A stretch of 24,458 nucleotides of DNA from UBA791 sp963602355 (GCA_963602355.1 CAVCIU010000024.1:1-24458), one strand, 5' to 3'; counted from the first letter of the stretch, positions 1 through 8,147 are shown. Numbers and translations: made by a program. Notes: generated by a model not told the origin, from the letters alone.

Positions 1-156
1 CTTGCTGCAGAATTCCACTCATTCTATACAAAAAATCGTGTATTAGTTGACGATAAAAAAGTTATGGAAGGAAGATTGGCACTTGTTTATGCAACAAAAT
101 CAGTTCTAAAACAAGCACTTGATATTCTTGCAGTTTCTGCTCCAGAAAAAATGTAG
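1..156 (+). CDS. argS: Arginine-tRNA ligase, C-terminal end (partial)
   Basis: Only the last 51 codons lie in the window; the gene runs in from the left edge and stops with TAG. The residues read like the end of the DALR anticodon-binding domain of class I arginyl-tRNA synthetases: a FHSFYTKNRVL stretch, then a helix with RLALVYATKSVL, and the terminal VSAPEKM, which matches the near-invariant VSAPERM end of ArgRS. The enzyme charges tRNA-Arg with arginine in the cytoplasm. A strong hairpin terminator follows 27 bases after the stop, so this ends its transcription unit. The catalytic part cannot be judged from this window. Confidence 0.93.
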   Translation, partial: LAAEFHSFYTKNRVLVDDKKVMEGRLALVYATKSVLKQALDILAVSAPEKM

Positions 157-182
157 GAGTAAATAGAAATTTAAACAAAAAA

Positions 183-217
183 GAGGGCGAAGCTTTGAAA
201 AAGCTTCGCCCTCTTTT
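183..217. terminator. Bidirectional intrinsic terminator between argS and the asparaginase gene
   Basis: A perfect 13-bp stem (183-195 pairing with 201-213) closes a 5-base TGAAA loop. TTTT follows on the plus strand, and an A-run (177-182) precedes the stem, giving a T-run on the minus strand. The position between two converging genes fits termination from both sides. Confidence 0.92.
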
Positions 218-227
218 GTAAAAAATA

Positions 228-1172
228 TTATAATTCATCAATCATAAATTCTTTTTGACCGACGATATCGCCATGAAGAGTTTTGATATCTTTGTTGATT
301 TCAAAATGTCCCCAGCCAAGCTTGTTTATGATATTTAAAACGACAAGTTCTCTTGTTGGCATATCAGAATCTAAGATTTTAACGATAAAACCTTCATTTG
401 TTAATGTATTATAAACAACGCACAAACCTTCGGCTCCGACTTTTGCAATACAACCAGTTGCGCCTTGCATAACTTTTGTATCTAATCTATCTTCGCCACC
501 GATTATGTACGGATTATTCAAGAAGGCATCTTTAATCTTTTTATATTTTGTATTTGAAAATAAATTTATATACCCTTTTAACATATTATTTAAAGGCATA
601 GAAAAAATCGGAACGCCACAACCGTCTTTTGTTACTGGTGTGTCGCCGTCATATTCGCAAAGTTCATAAACCTTTTTCTTAATCATTTTTTGCAAAGGGT
701 GGTCTTTGTCTAAATAAGTATTAACGTCAAACCCAAAATGTTTAGCCAATGCCAACATTAAAATGTGTTTCCCGCAACAATTATTATGAAAGACTGTTGG
801 TTCATTGCAAGTAATAGATTTTGCCAAAGGTGTATGAAGTCCGCATCTTATCCAACCTTCGCAGATATCAGCCTTGTACATAAAGCTTTTTGCTGTTTGT
901 ACGTGGCAATCTTCGCCCGCATGAGAAGCGCAACCAATAGCGATTTCTTCTGATGTTAATCCTAAAGTTTCATCAAGTTTTTCGTCAATCAAAAGAGCGG
1001 CTTGCAAAGGTTTTGCGCAAGAACGAAGATAGAACGGATAATCTTGAGTATCGCCAAATTCTTTTGTTTCGCCATTAATATGTAAAACAACAAAGCCAGA
1101 ATGTTCTTGCTCTACAAGACCGTCCCTAATGTGTTCTACTAATCTAAGTGGATAATAATATTTATTTTGCAT
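228..1172 (-). CDS. L-asparaginase, asparaginase II (Rhizobium etli ReAV-like) family
   Basis: Predicted cytoplasmic enzyme of 314 aa hydrolysing L-asparagine to aspartate and ammonia. It belongs to the Asparaginase_II family (R. etli type), which is unrelated to E. coli AnsA/AnsB. Visible family motifs: SCAKP (Ser51 and Lys54), CASHAGE (Ser83-His84), HNNCCGKH (Cys132, Lys135) and DGCGVP (Asp183, Cys185). The spacings Ser51-Lys54, Ser51-Ser83, Cys132-Lys135 and Asp183-Cys185 equal those of the ReAV catalytic and zinc-binding residues S48/K51/S80/C135/K138/D187/C189 as I recall them. No signal peptide is visible. The ATG overlaps the end of the upstream gene by 11 bases, so the two are translated from one mRNA. 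The shared bidirectional terminator ends the unit. Confidence 0.88.
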   Translation of the reverse strand: MQNKYYYPLRLVEHIRDGLVEQEHSGFVVLHINGETKEFGDTQDYPFYLRSCAKPLQAALLIDEKLDETLGLTSEEIAIGCASHAGEDCHVQTAKSFMYKADICEGWIRCGLHTPLAKSITCNEPTVFHNNCCGKHILMLALAKHFGFDVNTYLDKDHPLQKMIKKKVYELCEYDGDTPVTKDGCGVPIFSMPLNNMLKGYINLFSNTKYKKIKDAFLNNPYIIGGEDRLDTKVMQGATGCIAKVGAEGLCVVYNTLTNEGFIVKILDSDMPTRELVVLNIINKLGWGHFEINKDIKTLHGDIVGQKEFMIDEL

Positions 1173-1914
1173 TTTTCTTCAAGAATAATAATATTTTATT
1201 TAATTGAGATTTCAATTTTGCATTTTCTTGCTTTAATTCATTTACTTCTGCAATGTATTTATCAGCGCTTTGACCGTCTAAAGACATACCTTCTGGAATT
1301 AAAGATACATCAAGAATAAATCTTTTTGTAGATTGTTCTTTAATAATCAATAAAGCTTTAGAATCTGCTTCTGTAACATAACCGAATTCAATCATCAATT
1401 CAACGAATTGAGGTCTTTCGCCTCTTTCTCTCAATTCTTTTTGAATACGGATTGTGTGTTCTAATTGGTCAATATTAATTTTACCAATACGTTTGAAATA
1501 TTCACCTGTACGATATTTACCTGCTAAATATCCGGCCATAATCATAATTGGATTTGGCACAGGAGATTTAATATAGTTTTGTTCACAACAGAAAATGAAG
1601 TATTTAGAAACTTCTTCTATTGTCCAGAAGTTGTTAAGAGCAATTGTGATAATATCATTACCTTCTTCAACCAAACTCAAGAAGGTATACAAGTTTGCAT
1701 CTAAACCTGCTTCTTTTTCTAACAATTCAGTTTTACCAATGTAAGACAAAGATGGTCTGTACAAGTGGAAACTGTCTTCTGTTTTTGTGTTTAAAAATTC
1801 ATCACTCAAATATGTTTTTAAGTGATCTCTTAATCTTAAATATATAACCTGTTTAACCCACAGAGGGAATTCAAATAGTTTTTCTGTAAATGAATCTAAT
1901 AAACTCTTTTTCAA
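1162..1914 (-). CDS. Uncharacterised protein with MshEN-like half-repeats and C-terminal coiled coil
   Basis: A 250-aa protein I do not recognise as a named family. The start is TTG at 1914: a GGAGAG Shine-Dalgarno (1923-1928) sits 8 bases upstream and no nearby in-frame ATG exists. Residues ~135-195 hold two related segments (GEYFKRIGKINIDQLEHTIR and PQFVELMIEFGYVTEADSK) that resemble the short helical units of MshEN/GSPII_E_N domains, the c-di-GMP-binding N-terminal module of type II secretion/pilus ATPases. This resemblance is by eye only. Residues ~222-248 form a heptad-rich coiled coil (ELKQENAKLKSQLNKILLFL). There is no membrane segment or signal peptide. It is first in an operon with the asparaginase gene, and its role is unknown. 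Confidence 0.75.
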   Translation of the reverse strand: MKKSLLDSFTEKLFEFPLWVKQVIYLRLRDHLKTYLSDEFLNTKTEDSFHLYRPSLSYIGKTELLEKEAGLDANLYTFLSLVEEGNDIITIALNNFWTIEEVSKYFIFCCEQNYIKSPVPNPIMIMAGYLAGKYRTGEYFKRIGKINIDQLEHTIRIQKELRERGERPQFVELMIEFGYVTEADSKALLIIKEQSTKRFILDVSLIPEGMSLDGQSADKYIAEVNELKQENAKLKSQLNKILLFLKKNAK

Positions 1915-1922
1915 AAAATCAA

Positions 1923-1928
1923 CTCTCC
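1923..1928 (-). promoter_or_regulatory. Shine-Dalgarno fixing a TTG start
   Basis: GGAGAG on the minus strand, 8 bases before the TTG at 1914. It is the only good ribosome-binding site upstream and supports TTG as the real initiator. Confidence 0.6.
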
Positions 1929-1948
1929 GATATATTCTATTTTTTTAC

Positions 1949-1977
1949 ATTATATATTATAATCATGTTTAGTGCAA
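1949..1977 (-). promoter_or_regulatory. Sigma70-type promoter for the minus-strand asparaginase operon
   Basis: Minus-strand TTGCAC (1977-1972), a 17-base spacer and TATAAT (1954-1949), about 35 bases before the TTG start at 1914. The divergent plus-strand flagellar genes share this short intergenic space. A plus-strand TATAAT at 1958-1963 could serve them, but its -35 is poor. Confidence 0.65.
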
Positions 1978-1999
1978 GATATTTACATGGGTAAACAAA

Positions 2000-2482
2000 A
2001 TGGCATTAGACGGATTTTCAATAAGACAAGTCGGTTTAGGACAAGATAACACATCAGCTCAAATGGCTGTGAATACAGAGCAAAGTATAAAAAGTGGTCT
2101 TGGTGCCAAGAATGTTGACCAGATTGCAAACATGGACAGCGAAAAAGCTGTTACTTTAGATGAAGAGAAAGAAAAAGAATCTCCGACAAAAAAAAGAACA
2201 AAATTAAAAAAGAAAGGTTCTAAAAAATCGGCTTCAAATAAAAAAGCAGAAGATCCTTACACAATAGAGACAGAATCTTTAGATTCTAAAATAAAAGATT
2301 TGGATTTTTATACAAAGTTTGCTGATCAATTAGCAATCCGCTTGAATAAAAATTCAGAAGTAATAGAATTATATAATAAGAACACAAATAAAGTCGTAGA
2401 AACAATTAATACAACTGATTTAATAAAACTAATTGATAAGCTAAAAATATCATCAGGTGTACTTGTTAACAAAAAAATATAG
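2000..2482 (+). CDS. flaG: FlaG-like flagellar protein
   Basis: A 160-aa protein. Residues ~105-160 (RLNKNSEVIELYNKNTNKVV... ending GVLVNKKI) match the layout of FlaG, a small protein associated with filament length/cap assembly: a short beta-rich stretch with a 'bound to residue/turn' pattern followed by a helix and a final hydrophobic strand. The N-terminal half is low-complexity; residues 64-82 are strongly lysine-rich (about half Lys/Arg). FlaG proteins are usually near 110-130 aa, so the basic linker is an addition. The fliS gene follows 11 bases downstream, the classic flaG-(fliD)-fliS order, but fliD is absent here. No clear Shine-Dalgarno precedes the ATG. The call depends on both weak similarity and neighbourhood. 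Confidence 0.6.
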   Translation: MALDGFSIRQVGLGQDNTSAQMAVNTEQSIKSGLGAKNVDQIANMDSEKAVTLDEEKEKESPTKKRTKLKKKGSKKSASNKKAEDPYTIETESLDSKIKDLDFYTKFADQLAIRLNKNSEVIELYNKNTNKVVETINTTDLIKLIDKLKISSGVLVNKKI

Positions 2483-2493
2483 CAGAGGTATAG

Positions 2494-3006
2494 ATGAATC
2501 CATATTTAAAACAATATCAAAGAACAGAAGTTGAAACTGCAACACCAGAAAAAGTATTAATTTTACTTTATGATGGTGCAATTCAATTTTTAAATAAAGC
2601 GATTGTTGCGATTGATGAAAAAAATCACCAAGAAACGTATAACAATATTGTTGGTGCAGAACGTATCTTGTTAGAATTTATGAACACTATTGATTTTGAA
2701 CAAGGTGGCGATTTTGCAGTAAGATTAAACGCATTATACCAATATTTTTATAATCGACTTGTGGAAGCAAATATGAAAAAAGACAAAGAGATTGTACAAC
2801 AGGTCTTGAAGTTTCTTGTTGATTTAAGATTAACTTGGAAACAAGCTATGAATATTGTTCAACAAGAGTCTCAACCTCAAACAAACAACGCAAGCGGTGA
2901 TACTTACGTTGCAAATGACGAAGATTATGATGATGAAGATGATGACGAAGAATACGAAGACGACGACGAAGATGATGATGAAGACGGAGATTCGTACGAA
3001 GGATAA
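2494..3006 (+). CDS. fliS: Flagellar export chaperone FliS with polyacidic C-terminal tail
   Basis: FliS binds the C-terminal part of flagellin in the cytoplasm, preventing premature polymerisation and aiding export. The first ~125 residues are a textbook FliS: N-terminal NPYLKQYQRTEVETATPEKV, then LLYDGAIQFLNKAI, and a helical bundle ending near LRLTWKQAMNIV. FliS is normally about 125-135 aa; this one is 170 aa because residues ~142-168 form a run of almost only Asp and Glu with a few Tyr. The DNA there (about 2915-2998) is a GAN-codon run. AGAGGT (2484-2489) is a good ribosome-binding site. The gene lies between flaG-like and fliT-like genes with short gaps, so it is probably co-transcribed with them. 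Confidence 0.9.
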   Translation: MNPYLKQYQRTEVETATPEKVLILLYDGAIQFLNKAIVAIDEKNHQETYNNIVGAERILLEFMNTIDFEQGGDFAVRLNALYQYFYNRLVEANMKKDKEIVQQVLKFLVDLRLTWKQAMNIVQQESQPQTNNASGDTYVANDEDYDDEDDDEEYEDDDEDDDEDGDSYEG

Positions 3007-3011
3007 AATTT

Positions 3012-3383
3012 ATGAGTCAAGAACAAGTAATTCAATTAAAATGTATGTATTCACAACTATTTAACCTAAATGAAGAAATTAAAACTCTCGTTGCAAATGG
3101 TCAAATAGATGATGCAGTTATTAAATCTTCTATGATTGATAATTTGATGAAACAAATTAAGTTCGCAAGACTTGGTATGACAATTCCGGAAGAATTCAAA
3201 AACGAAATTGAAAACTTGGAATCAAAAGCCGTTGTTGATATAAAATACACACTTGATTCATTAATAAAAATTCAAGAAAATTTAAAAAACGATATTAACA
3301 AAACAAAAAATACAATAAAGATTAAGAATGCTTATACTGCTCAATTACCAGAAGCAGGGCAAATATTCTACGAGGAAGAGTAG
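3012..3383 (+). CDS. FliT-like flagellar chaperone (putative)
   Basis: A 123-aa, mostly helical protein without signal peptide or membrane segment. It starts five bases after the fliS stop, with AAGGA (2999-3003) overlapping the end of fliS. FliT-type chaperones are small four-helix proteins of ~100-120 aa encoded right after fliS; they bind the cap protein FliD and the export ATPase. Sequence similarity to FliT is too low to be seen by eye, so the call rests on size, helical pattern and position. An alternative is an unrelated lineage-specific coiled-coil protein of the flagellar operon. Confidence 0.45.
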   Translation: MSQEQVIQLKCMYSQLFNLNEEIKTLVANGQIDDAVIKSSMIDNLMKQIKFARLGMTIPEEFKNEIENLESKAVVDIKYTLDSLIKIQENLKNDINKTKNTIKIKNAYTAQLPEAGQIFYEEE

Positions 3384-3434
3384 TTATATAAATACTACAT
3401 CTATAACAATATTTAATAAAACCTTCAAAAATTC

Positions 3435-3463
3435 TTGATAAAAACAAAAAATTATTGTATAAA
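3435..3463 (+). promoter_or_regulatory. Sigma70-type promoter of ilvBN
   Basis: TTGATA (3435-3440), 17-base spacer, TATAAA (3458-3463). The predicted mRNA start is ~43 bases before the ilvB ATG. The leader is too short for a T-box or a leader-peptide attenuator, and no terminator hairpin is visible in it. Confidence 0.7.
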
Positions 3464-3512
3464 TTAAAATACTACAATTACTATTGATTAGAAGAATGAA
3501 GAAGGAAATAAT

Positions 3513-5231
3513 ATGTCTCAAGAAACATGTGAAGCAAAAACACTTTCAGGAGCGCAAATACTTATTGAATCGCTAAAAAAAGAGGGCGTTGATACAGTTT
3601 TTGGATACCCAGGGGGTGCTATACTTGATATTTACGAAGCTTTATACCATGAAAAAGATATTAAACATTATCTAGTAAGACACGAACAAGCGGCAGTACA
3701 CGCAGCAGAAGGCTATGCTAGAGTTTCTGGCAAATGCGGTGTTGCAATTGTAACCTCTGGTCCAGGGGCAACTAATACTGTTACAGGTATTGCAAATGCT
3801 TATCTTGACGGTTATCCAATAGTTGTGTTTACTGGTCAAGTTTCTGCTAATTTAATCGGTAACGATGCTTTCCAAGAGGCTGATATCGTTGGTATTACTC
3901 GTGCATGTTGTAAACATAATTATTTGGTAAAAGATGTTAAAGAATTACCAAAAGTAATCAAAGAAGCTTTTCACATTGCTACAACAGGTAAACAAGGTCC
4001 TGTTCTAATTGACTTAGCAAAAAATATTATGACAGCAAATAGTGAATTTGAATATCCTAAAACTGTTAATTTACAAGGTTATAAACCAAATTATCAAGGT
4101 AATGCAAAACAAATTTCTACTGCAATAAAACTTTTATGCAGAGCTAAAAGACCTGTTATCATTGCAGGTGGTGGTGTTTTAGCGGCAGATGCTTGCGATG
4201 AACTGAGAGAACTTGCAAGAAAATTAGAAATTCCTGTAGCGAATACTCTTATGGGTGTTGGAACATACCCAACAAATGATTATTTATCACTTGGTATGCT
4301 TGGTATGCACGGTAATTATTGGGCAAACTTTGCTGTTAATGATTGTGATGTTCTTCTTGCAATCGGTACAAGATTTAATGATAGAATCACTGGTTCATTA
4401 AAGAAATTTGCACAAGATGCTAAAATTATTCACATTGATATTGATCCTTGTTCAATTTCTAAAAACGTTCAAGTTGATGTTCCAATTGTAGGTGATGCTA
4501 AATTGACATTACAAACAATGTTGAAAGAACTTGACAATCTTGAATATGAAGGAAGTGAAACCTTCAAAAAAATGTGGTTCCAAGTAATCAACGAATGGAA
4601 AACAAAAAGAGCTATTCCAGAAATTCGTTCTGATAAATTACATGCTCACACAGTACTTGATGCAGTTTATGAATATACAAAAGATATGGAACCAGTTGTA
4701 GCAACAGAAGTTGGACAACACCAAATGTGGACAGTACAAGCTTTTAACTTTGATAAACCAAGAAAACTTGTAACTTCTGGTGGCTTAGGTACTATGGGCT
4801 TTGGCTTCCCTGCTTCAATGGGTGCTTGCTTAGGTCAAGACAAACCTGTTCTTTGTATAGCGGGTGATGGTTCTCTACAAATGAACATTCAAGAACTTAT
4901 GACTTGCGTTGATTATAAATTACCAGTAAAAGTTGTTATTATGAACAACGGTTACTTAGGTATGGTAAGACAATGGCAAGAAAAATTATATGACGGTCAT
5001 TATTCACAAACAAAAATTTCTTCACCAGACTATGTAAAATTAGCGGAAGCTTATGGTGCAAAAGGTATCAGAATTCAAAAAGAAGAAGAAATTGTACCAG
5101 CTTTAAAAGAAGCTTTTGAATATGATGGACCAGTATTTATGGACTTTATAATTGAACCTTTTGAAATGGTTTACCCTTGGGTATTATCAGGCAAAGGTCT
5201 TAATAATGTATTACTTTCAGACAAAGGATAA
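3513..5231 (+). CDS. ilvB: Acetolactate synthase, large (catalytic) subunit
   Basis: First common step of branched-chain amino acid synthesis: condenses two pyruvates to 2-acetolactate, or pyruvate with 2-oxobutyrate, using thiamine diphosphate and FAD. At 572 aa it has normal length and three expected domains. GYPGGAILDIY and RHEQAAVHAAEGYAR (Glu58 activates the ThDP ring) mark the N-terminal domain; GPGATN follows. The central FAD-binding region carries RPVIIAGGGV. The C-terminal ThDP motif runs from GDGS (451-454) to NN (478-479), followed by LGMVRQWQ, which is typical of anabolic AHAS rather than catabolic AlsS. AAGGA (3502-3506) precedes the ATG. The ilvN gene follows after 7 bases, forming an operon with its own promoter. 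Confidence 0.97.
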   Translation: MSQETCEAKTLSGAQILIESLKKEGVDTVFGYPGGAILDIYEALYHEKDIKHYLVRHEQAAVHAAEGYARVSGKCGVAIVTSGPGATNTVTGIANAYLDGYPIVVFTGQVSANLIGNDAFQEADIVGITRACCKHNYLVKDVKELPKVIKEAFHIATTGKQGPVLIDLAKNIMTANSEFEYPKTVNLQGYKPNYQGNAKQISTAIKLLCRAKRPVIIAGGGVLAADACDELRELARKLEIPVANTLMGVGTYPTNDYLSLGMLGMHGNYWANFAVNDCDVLLAIGTRFNDRITGSLKKFAQDAKIIHIDIDPCSISKNVQVDVPIVGDAKLTLQTMLKELDNLEYEGSETFKKMWFQVINEWKTKRAIPEIRSDKLHAHTVLDAVYEYTKDMEPVVATEVGQHQMWTVQAFNFDKPRKLVTSGGLGTMGFGFPASMGACLGQDKPVLCIAGDGSLQMNIQELMTCVDYKLPVKVVIMNNGYLGMVRQWQEKLYDGHYSQTKISSPDYVKLAEAYGAKGIRIQKEEEIVPALKEAFEYDGPVFMDFIIEPFEMVYPWVLSGKGLNNVLLSDKG

Positions 5232-5238
5232 TTGAACT

Positions 5239-5712
5239 ATGAAACATATTTTATCTATATTAACAAAAAACGAAGCCGGTGTTGTTTCAAGAGTTTCTAA
5301 CCTGTTTTCTGGTAGAGGCTTTAGTATTGAAAGTATTACAGCATCAACAACATTGGATAAAGAACATTCAAAAATCACTATTGTTACAAATGGTGATGAA
5401 AAAGTTATTGAACAAATTACAAAACAATTGCATAGATTAATTCCAGTAATTAAAATCAACGAAATGAAAGCTGATAACTCAATTTGCAGTGAATTAATGT
5501 TTGTAAAAATCAAAGTTAAAGATGAAGATAGAGCAGAAGTTATTAAACTTATCGAAATCTTTGGCGCAAAAATCTTAAATATTTCACAAAGAGAATATAT
5601 TATTCAAGCAGTTGGCGATGAAAACCACATAAAATCATTAATTGAATTACTTAAACCTATCGGAATTAAAGAAATGATTTGCTCTGGAGCAGTTGCAATT
5701 TCAAGAAGTTAA
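5239..5712 (+). CDS. ilvN: Acetolactate synthase, small (regulatory) subunit
   Basis: Regulatory partner of IlvB. The 157-aa protein starts with an ACT domain (HILSILTKNEAGVVSRVSNLFSGRGFSIESI...), the valine-binding module giving feedback inhibition, and has a C-terminal ALS_ss domain beginning near VKIKVKDEDRAEVI. Length is typical for IlvN/IlvH (155-165 aa). It begins 7 bases after ilvB, with AAAGGA at the ilvB stop serving as ribosome-binding site, so expression is coupled. No ilvC follows in the window; the next gene is a transporter with its own likely -10 box (TATAAT, 5753-5758). Confidence 0.96.
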   Translation: MKHILSILTKNEAGVVSRVSNLFSGRGFSIESITASTTLDKEHSKITIVTNGDEKVIEQITKQLHRLIPVIKINEMKADNSICSELMFVKIKVKDEDRAEVIKLIEIFGAKILNISQREYIIQAVGDENHIKSLIELLKPIGIKEMICSGAVAISRS

Positions 5713-5805
5713 GATTGATTACAATTTAATTTTCTTTTGATGTTTTTTAATTTATAATCTTCTTGTAAAAGACTTAGGAATTAGAAAAAAGAAAAGGAAA
5801 TTAAA

Positions 5806-7575
5806 ATGGATATATTCTCAATATTTACACTGTGTGGCGGACTAGCATTCTTCCTATATGGTATGGGAGTTATGTCATCAGGCTTAGAAAAAGTTGCCGG
5901 TGGTAAATTAGAAAAAATGTTACGTCAAATGACGTCAAACCCTTATAAAAGTTTAGCTTTAGGTGCTGGTATCACGATTGCAATTCAGTCGTCATCAGCA
6001 CTTACTGTTATGTTGGTAGGTTTAGTAAACTCTGGAATTATGGAGTTAGGACAAACAATCGGTGTTATTATGGGTGCTCACGTTGGTACAACCCTAACCG
6101 CTTGGATTTTATCTTTGTCTGGTATTGATGCAAGCGCAAATATCTTTTTAAGATTATTAAAACCAGAAAGCTTTTCACCATTATTCGCACTAGTTGGTGT
6201 ATGTATGATGATGATGGCAAGAAGCAACAAGAGAAAAAGCTTAGGTTCAATCCTAGTTGGGTTCTCAATTCTTATGGTTGGTATGATTATGATGGCGCAA
6301 TCAATGACACCACTTGCTGATAAACCAGAATTCCAAAAATTCTTAGTTGCATTTACTAACCCACTTTTAGGTGTTGCAGTTGGTACAATCTTTACAGGTA
6401 TTATCCAAAGTTCAGCTGCTGCTGTTGGTATTTTGCAAGCCTTATCATTAACAGGTAGTATTTCAATCGGTATGGCAGTTCCAACAATTATGGGTATGAA
6501 CATTGGTACTTGCGCAACTGCGTTGATTTCAAGTATTGGTGTTAACACTAATGCTAAACGTGTTGCTGTTGCTCACATTTCAATCAGTATTATCGGTGTT
6601 ATCCTTTGTTTACCATTGTTCTACATCGGTGATTTTATTTTAGAAAATTATATTTTACATACTAAATTTATTAATCAAATAATTAATCCTGTGGGAATTG
6701 CGTTAGCTCACACAATCTTTAACGTTGTTACAATGACATTGTTATTCCCATTCACTAAACAAATTGAAAAACTTGCTATTAAACTTGTTAAACCAAAAGA
6801 AGACGAAGAAGAAGTATTCTTGGACGAAAGATTATTACTTACTCCGGCTTTTGCAATTAACGAATGTAAACACTTATCAAATACAATGGCAATTATGGCT
6901 AAAAAGAACTTCTTCCGTTCTTTGAAAATGATTAACAACTTCAGCCCAAGAAGATTGGATAAAATCTTGAGAAAAGAACCTAGAATCGATATGTACGAAG
7001 ATAAATTAGGTACATTCTTGGTAAAACTTTCAGGTAAAGATATTTCTGAAGAAGATAGCAATGAAATTTCTAAATTATTACACTGTATCGGCGATTTTGA
7101 AAGAATTGGCGACCACGGTATTAATATCTTAAAAATTGCACAAGAAATGAACGAAAAACAAATCATGTTCTCCGATGAAGCAAAAGCAGAAATTCAAGTT
7201 GCGACAAATGCACTTTCTGAAATTGCAGAATTAACTATGAAAGCATTCTGTGAAGATGATTTAGTTGCGGCAAAAAGAATTGAACCTCTTGAACAAGTTG
7301 TTGATATCGTTATTAGCGAAATCAAGGACAATCACGTTAAAAGACTTCAAGAAGGTAAATGTACAATTGAATTAGGCTTTATGCTTAACGACTTGTTGAA
7401 TAATATGGAAAGAGTTTCTGACCACTGTTCAAATGTTGCAGCTTGCGTAATTCAATTGAAAGATTCTACTTTCGCAACTCACGAATACTTGAATGAAATT
7501 AAAACATCTCAAGACGAAGAGTTCAAAAAAGAATTTGAAGAATACAAAAACAAATATTCACTTGCAAACGTATAG
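5806..7575 (+). CDS. Na+/phosphate cotransporter, NptA/PNaS family, with PhoU-like C-terminal domain
   Basis: Inner-membrane protein of 589 aa. It contains the duplicated Na/Pi-cotransporter unit: QSSSA (residues 61-65) in the first half and QSSAA (201-205) in the second, each inside hydrophobic helices, the signature of the SLC34-like PNaS family. About eight membrane segments occupy residues 1-325. From ~345 to 570 the protein is soluble, helical and PhoU-like, with characteristic acidic/helical motifs around CIGDFERIGDHGINI and NDLLNNMERVSDHCSNVA. This transporter-PhoU fusion is common in bacteria. The role is Na+-driven phosphate uptake, or export in some members. AAGGA precedes the ATG. 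A TPR gene follows after 18 bases and may be co-transcribed. Confidence 0.92.
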   Translation: MDIFSIFTLCGGLAFFLYGMGVMSSGLEKVAGGKLEKMLRQMTSNPYKSLALGAGITIAIQSSSALTVMLVGLVNSGIMELGQTIGVIMGAHVGTTLTAWILSLSGIDASANIFLRLLKPESFSPLFALVGVCMMMMARSNKRKSLGSILVGFSILMVGMIMMAQSMTPLADKPEFQKFLVAFTNPLLGVAVGTIFTGIIQSSAAAVGILQALSLTGSISIGMAVPTIMGMNIGTCATALISSIGVNTNAKRVAVAHISISIIGVILCLPLFYIGDFILENYILHTKFINQIINPVGIALAHTIFNVVTMTLLFPFTKQIEKLAIKLVKPKEDEEEVFLDERLLLTPAFAINECKHLSNTMAIMAKKNFFRSLKMINNFSPRRLDKILRKEPRIDMYEDKLGTFLVKLSGKDISEEDSNEISKLLHCIGDFERIGDHGINILKIAQEMNEKQIMFSDEAKAEIQVATNALSEIAELTMKAFCEDDLVAAKRIEPLEQVVDIVISEIKDNHVKRLQEGKCTIELGFMLNDLLNNMERVSDHCSNVAACVIQLKDSTFATHEYLNEIKTSQDEEFKKEFEEYKNKYSLANV

Positions 7576-7593
7576 TTATAGTAGAGTTTAAAA

Positions 7594-8094
7594 ATGGCAG
7601 AACAAGATTACAAATTTTATTTAAACGAAGGAATAGAATTAACAAATCAAGGCAAATTTGAAGATGCAATTGATTCTTTAAATAAATCTCTTGAGCTAAA
7701 TAAAGGTAATGCTTTAACTTATTTTTCAAAAGCTATCGCATACCACAATTTAGGTCAATTGAGAGCAGCTTACGAAAACTATGGTAAAGCTATTTTGTTA
7801 GATAAGAAGATGATTGATGCTTATTACAATAAAGCTCAAACTATTCTTGCGTTTGAAGATGCGACAGAAGAGGAGCTTAAAGAAGCATTGGCAAATTTGG
7901 AAAAAGCGACAGAGCTTGATGAAAAATTTATTGATGCGCATTATTATTCAGCAGTGGTTAAGAAAAAACTGGGCTTGTATGAAAGTGCAATCGTATCTTT
8001 GAATAAAGTTTTAGACCTTCAACCAGAATCACCTTATTCTAAAGCCTTGAAAAAACTCATTCTAACAAAATACTTGCATATTGAAGATAAATAG
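7594..8094 (+). CDS. Tetratricopeptide-repeat protein
   Basis: A 166-aa protein made of about four TPR units, each with the Gly/Ala-Ala-Pro type pattern of paired helices: residues ~5-36 (YLNEGIELTNQGKFEDAIDS), ~39-70 (TYFSKAIAYHNLGQLRAAYE), ~73-110 (longer, with a DATEEELKEA insertion) and ~113-146 (HYYSAVVKKKLGLYESAIVS). TPRs mediate protein-protein contacts. No signal peptide or membrane segment is visible, so it is probably cytoplasmic. It follows the phosphate transporter gene by 18 bases with a weak AGAG ribosome-binding site, suggesting one transcript, but no functional link is known. Confidence 0.85.
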   Translation: MAEQDYKFYLNEGIELTNQGKFEDAIDSLNKSLELNKGNALTYFSKAIAYHNLGQLRAAYENYGKAILLDKKMIDAYYNKAQTILAFEDATEEELKEALANLEKATELDEKFIDAHYYSAVVKKKLGLYESAIVSLNKVLDLQPESPYSKALKKLILTKYLHIEDK

Positions 8095-8119
8095 AATTTT
8101 ACCGTAAATTTTTGTTACC

Positions 8120-8147
8120 TTGTACTAAAATTGTAGCAATTTATATT
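8120..8147 (+). promoter_or_regulatory. Likely promoter of the M2/M3-type peptidase gene
   Basis: TTGTAC (8120-8125), 16-base spacer, TATATT (8142-8147), about 42 bases ahead of the ATG at 8190. AAGGA at ~8174 is a rather distant ribosome-binding site. Confidence 0.45.

Noticed and set aside
2855..3064. Met/Lys/Thr-rich open frame overlapping the fliS tail
   Set aside because: Frame-shifted reading of the GAN repeat; low-complexity composition comes entirely from the acidic codons.
3464..3512. T-box or leader-peptide attenuator controlling ilvBN
   Set aside because: The leader after the promoter is only ~45 bases with no hairpin, specifier loop or Val/Leu/Ile-rich mini-ORF.
5217..5513. Minus-strand open frame opposite ilvN
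   Set aside because: Antisense shadow of the ACT-domain gene; no independent support.
6078..7166. Minus-strand open frames within the phosphate transporter gene
   Set aside because: They overlap a well-supported gene with intact motifs, have no family features and no ribosome-binding site; they are shadows caused by codon bias.
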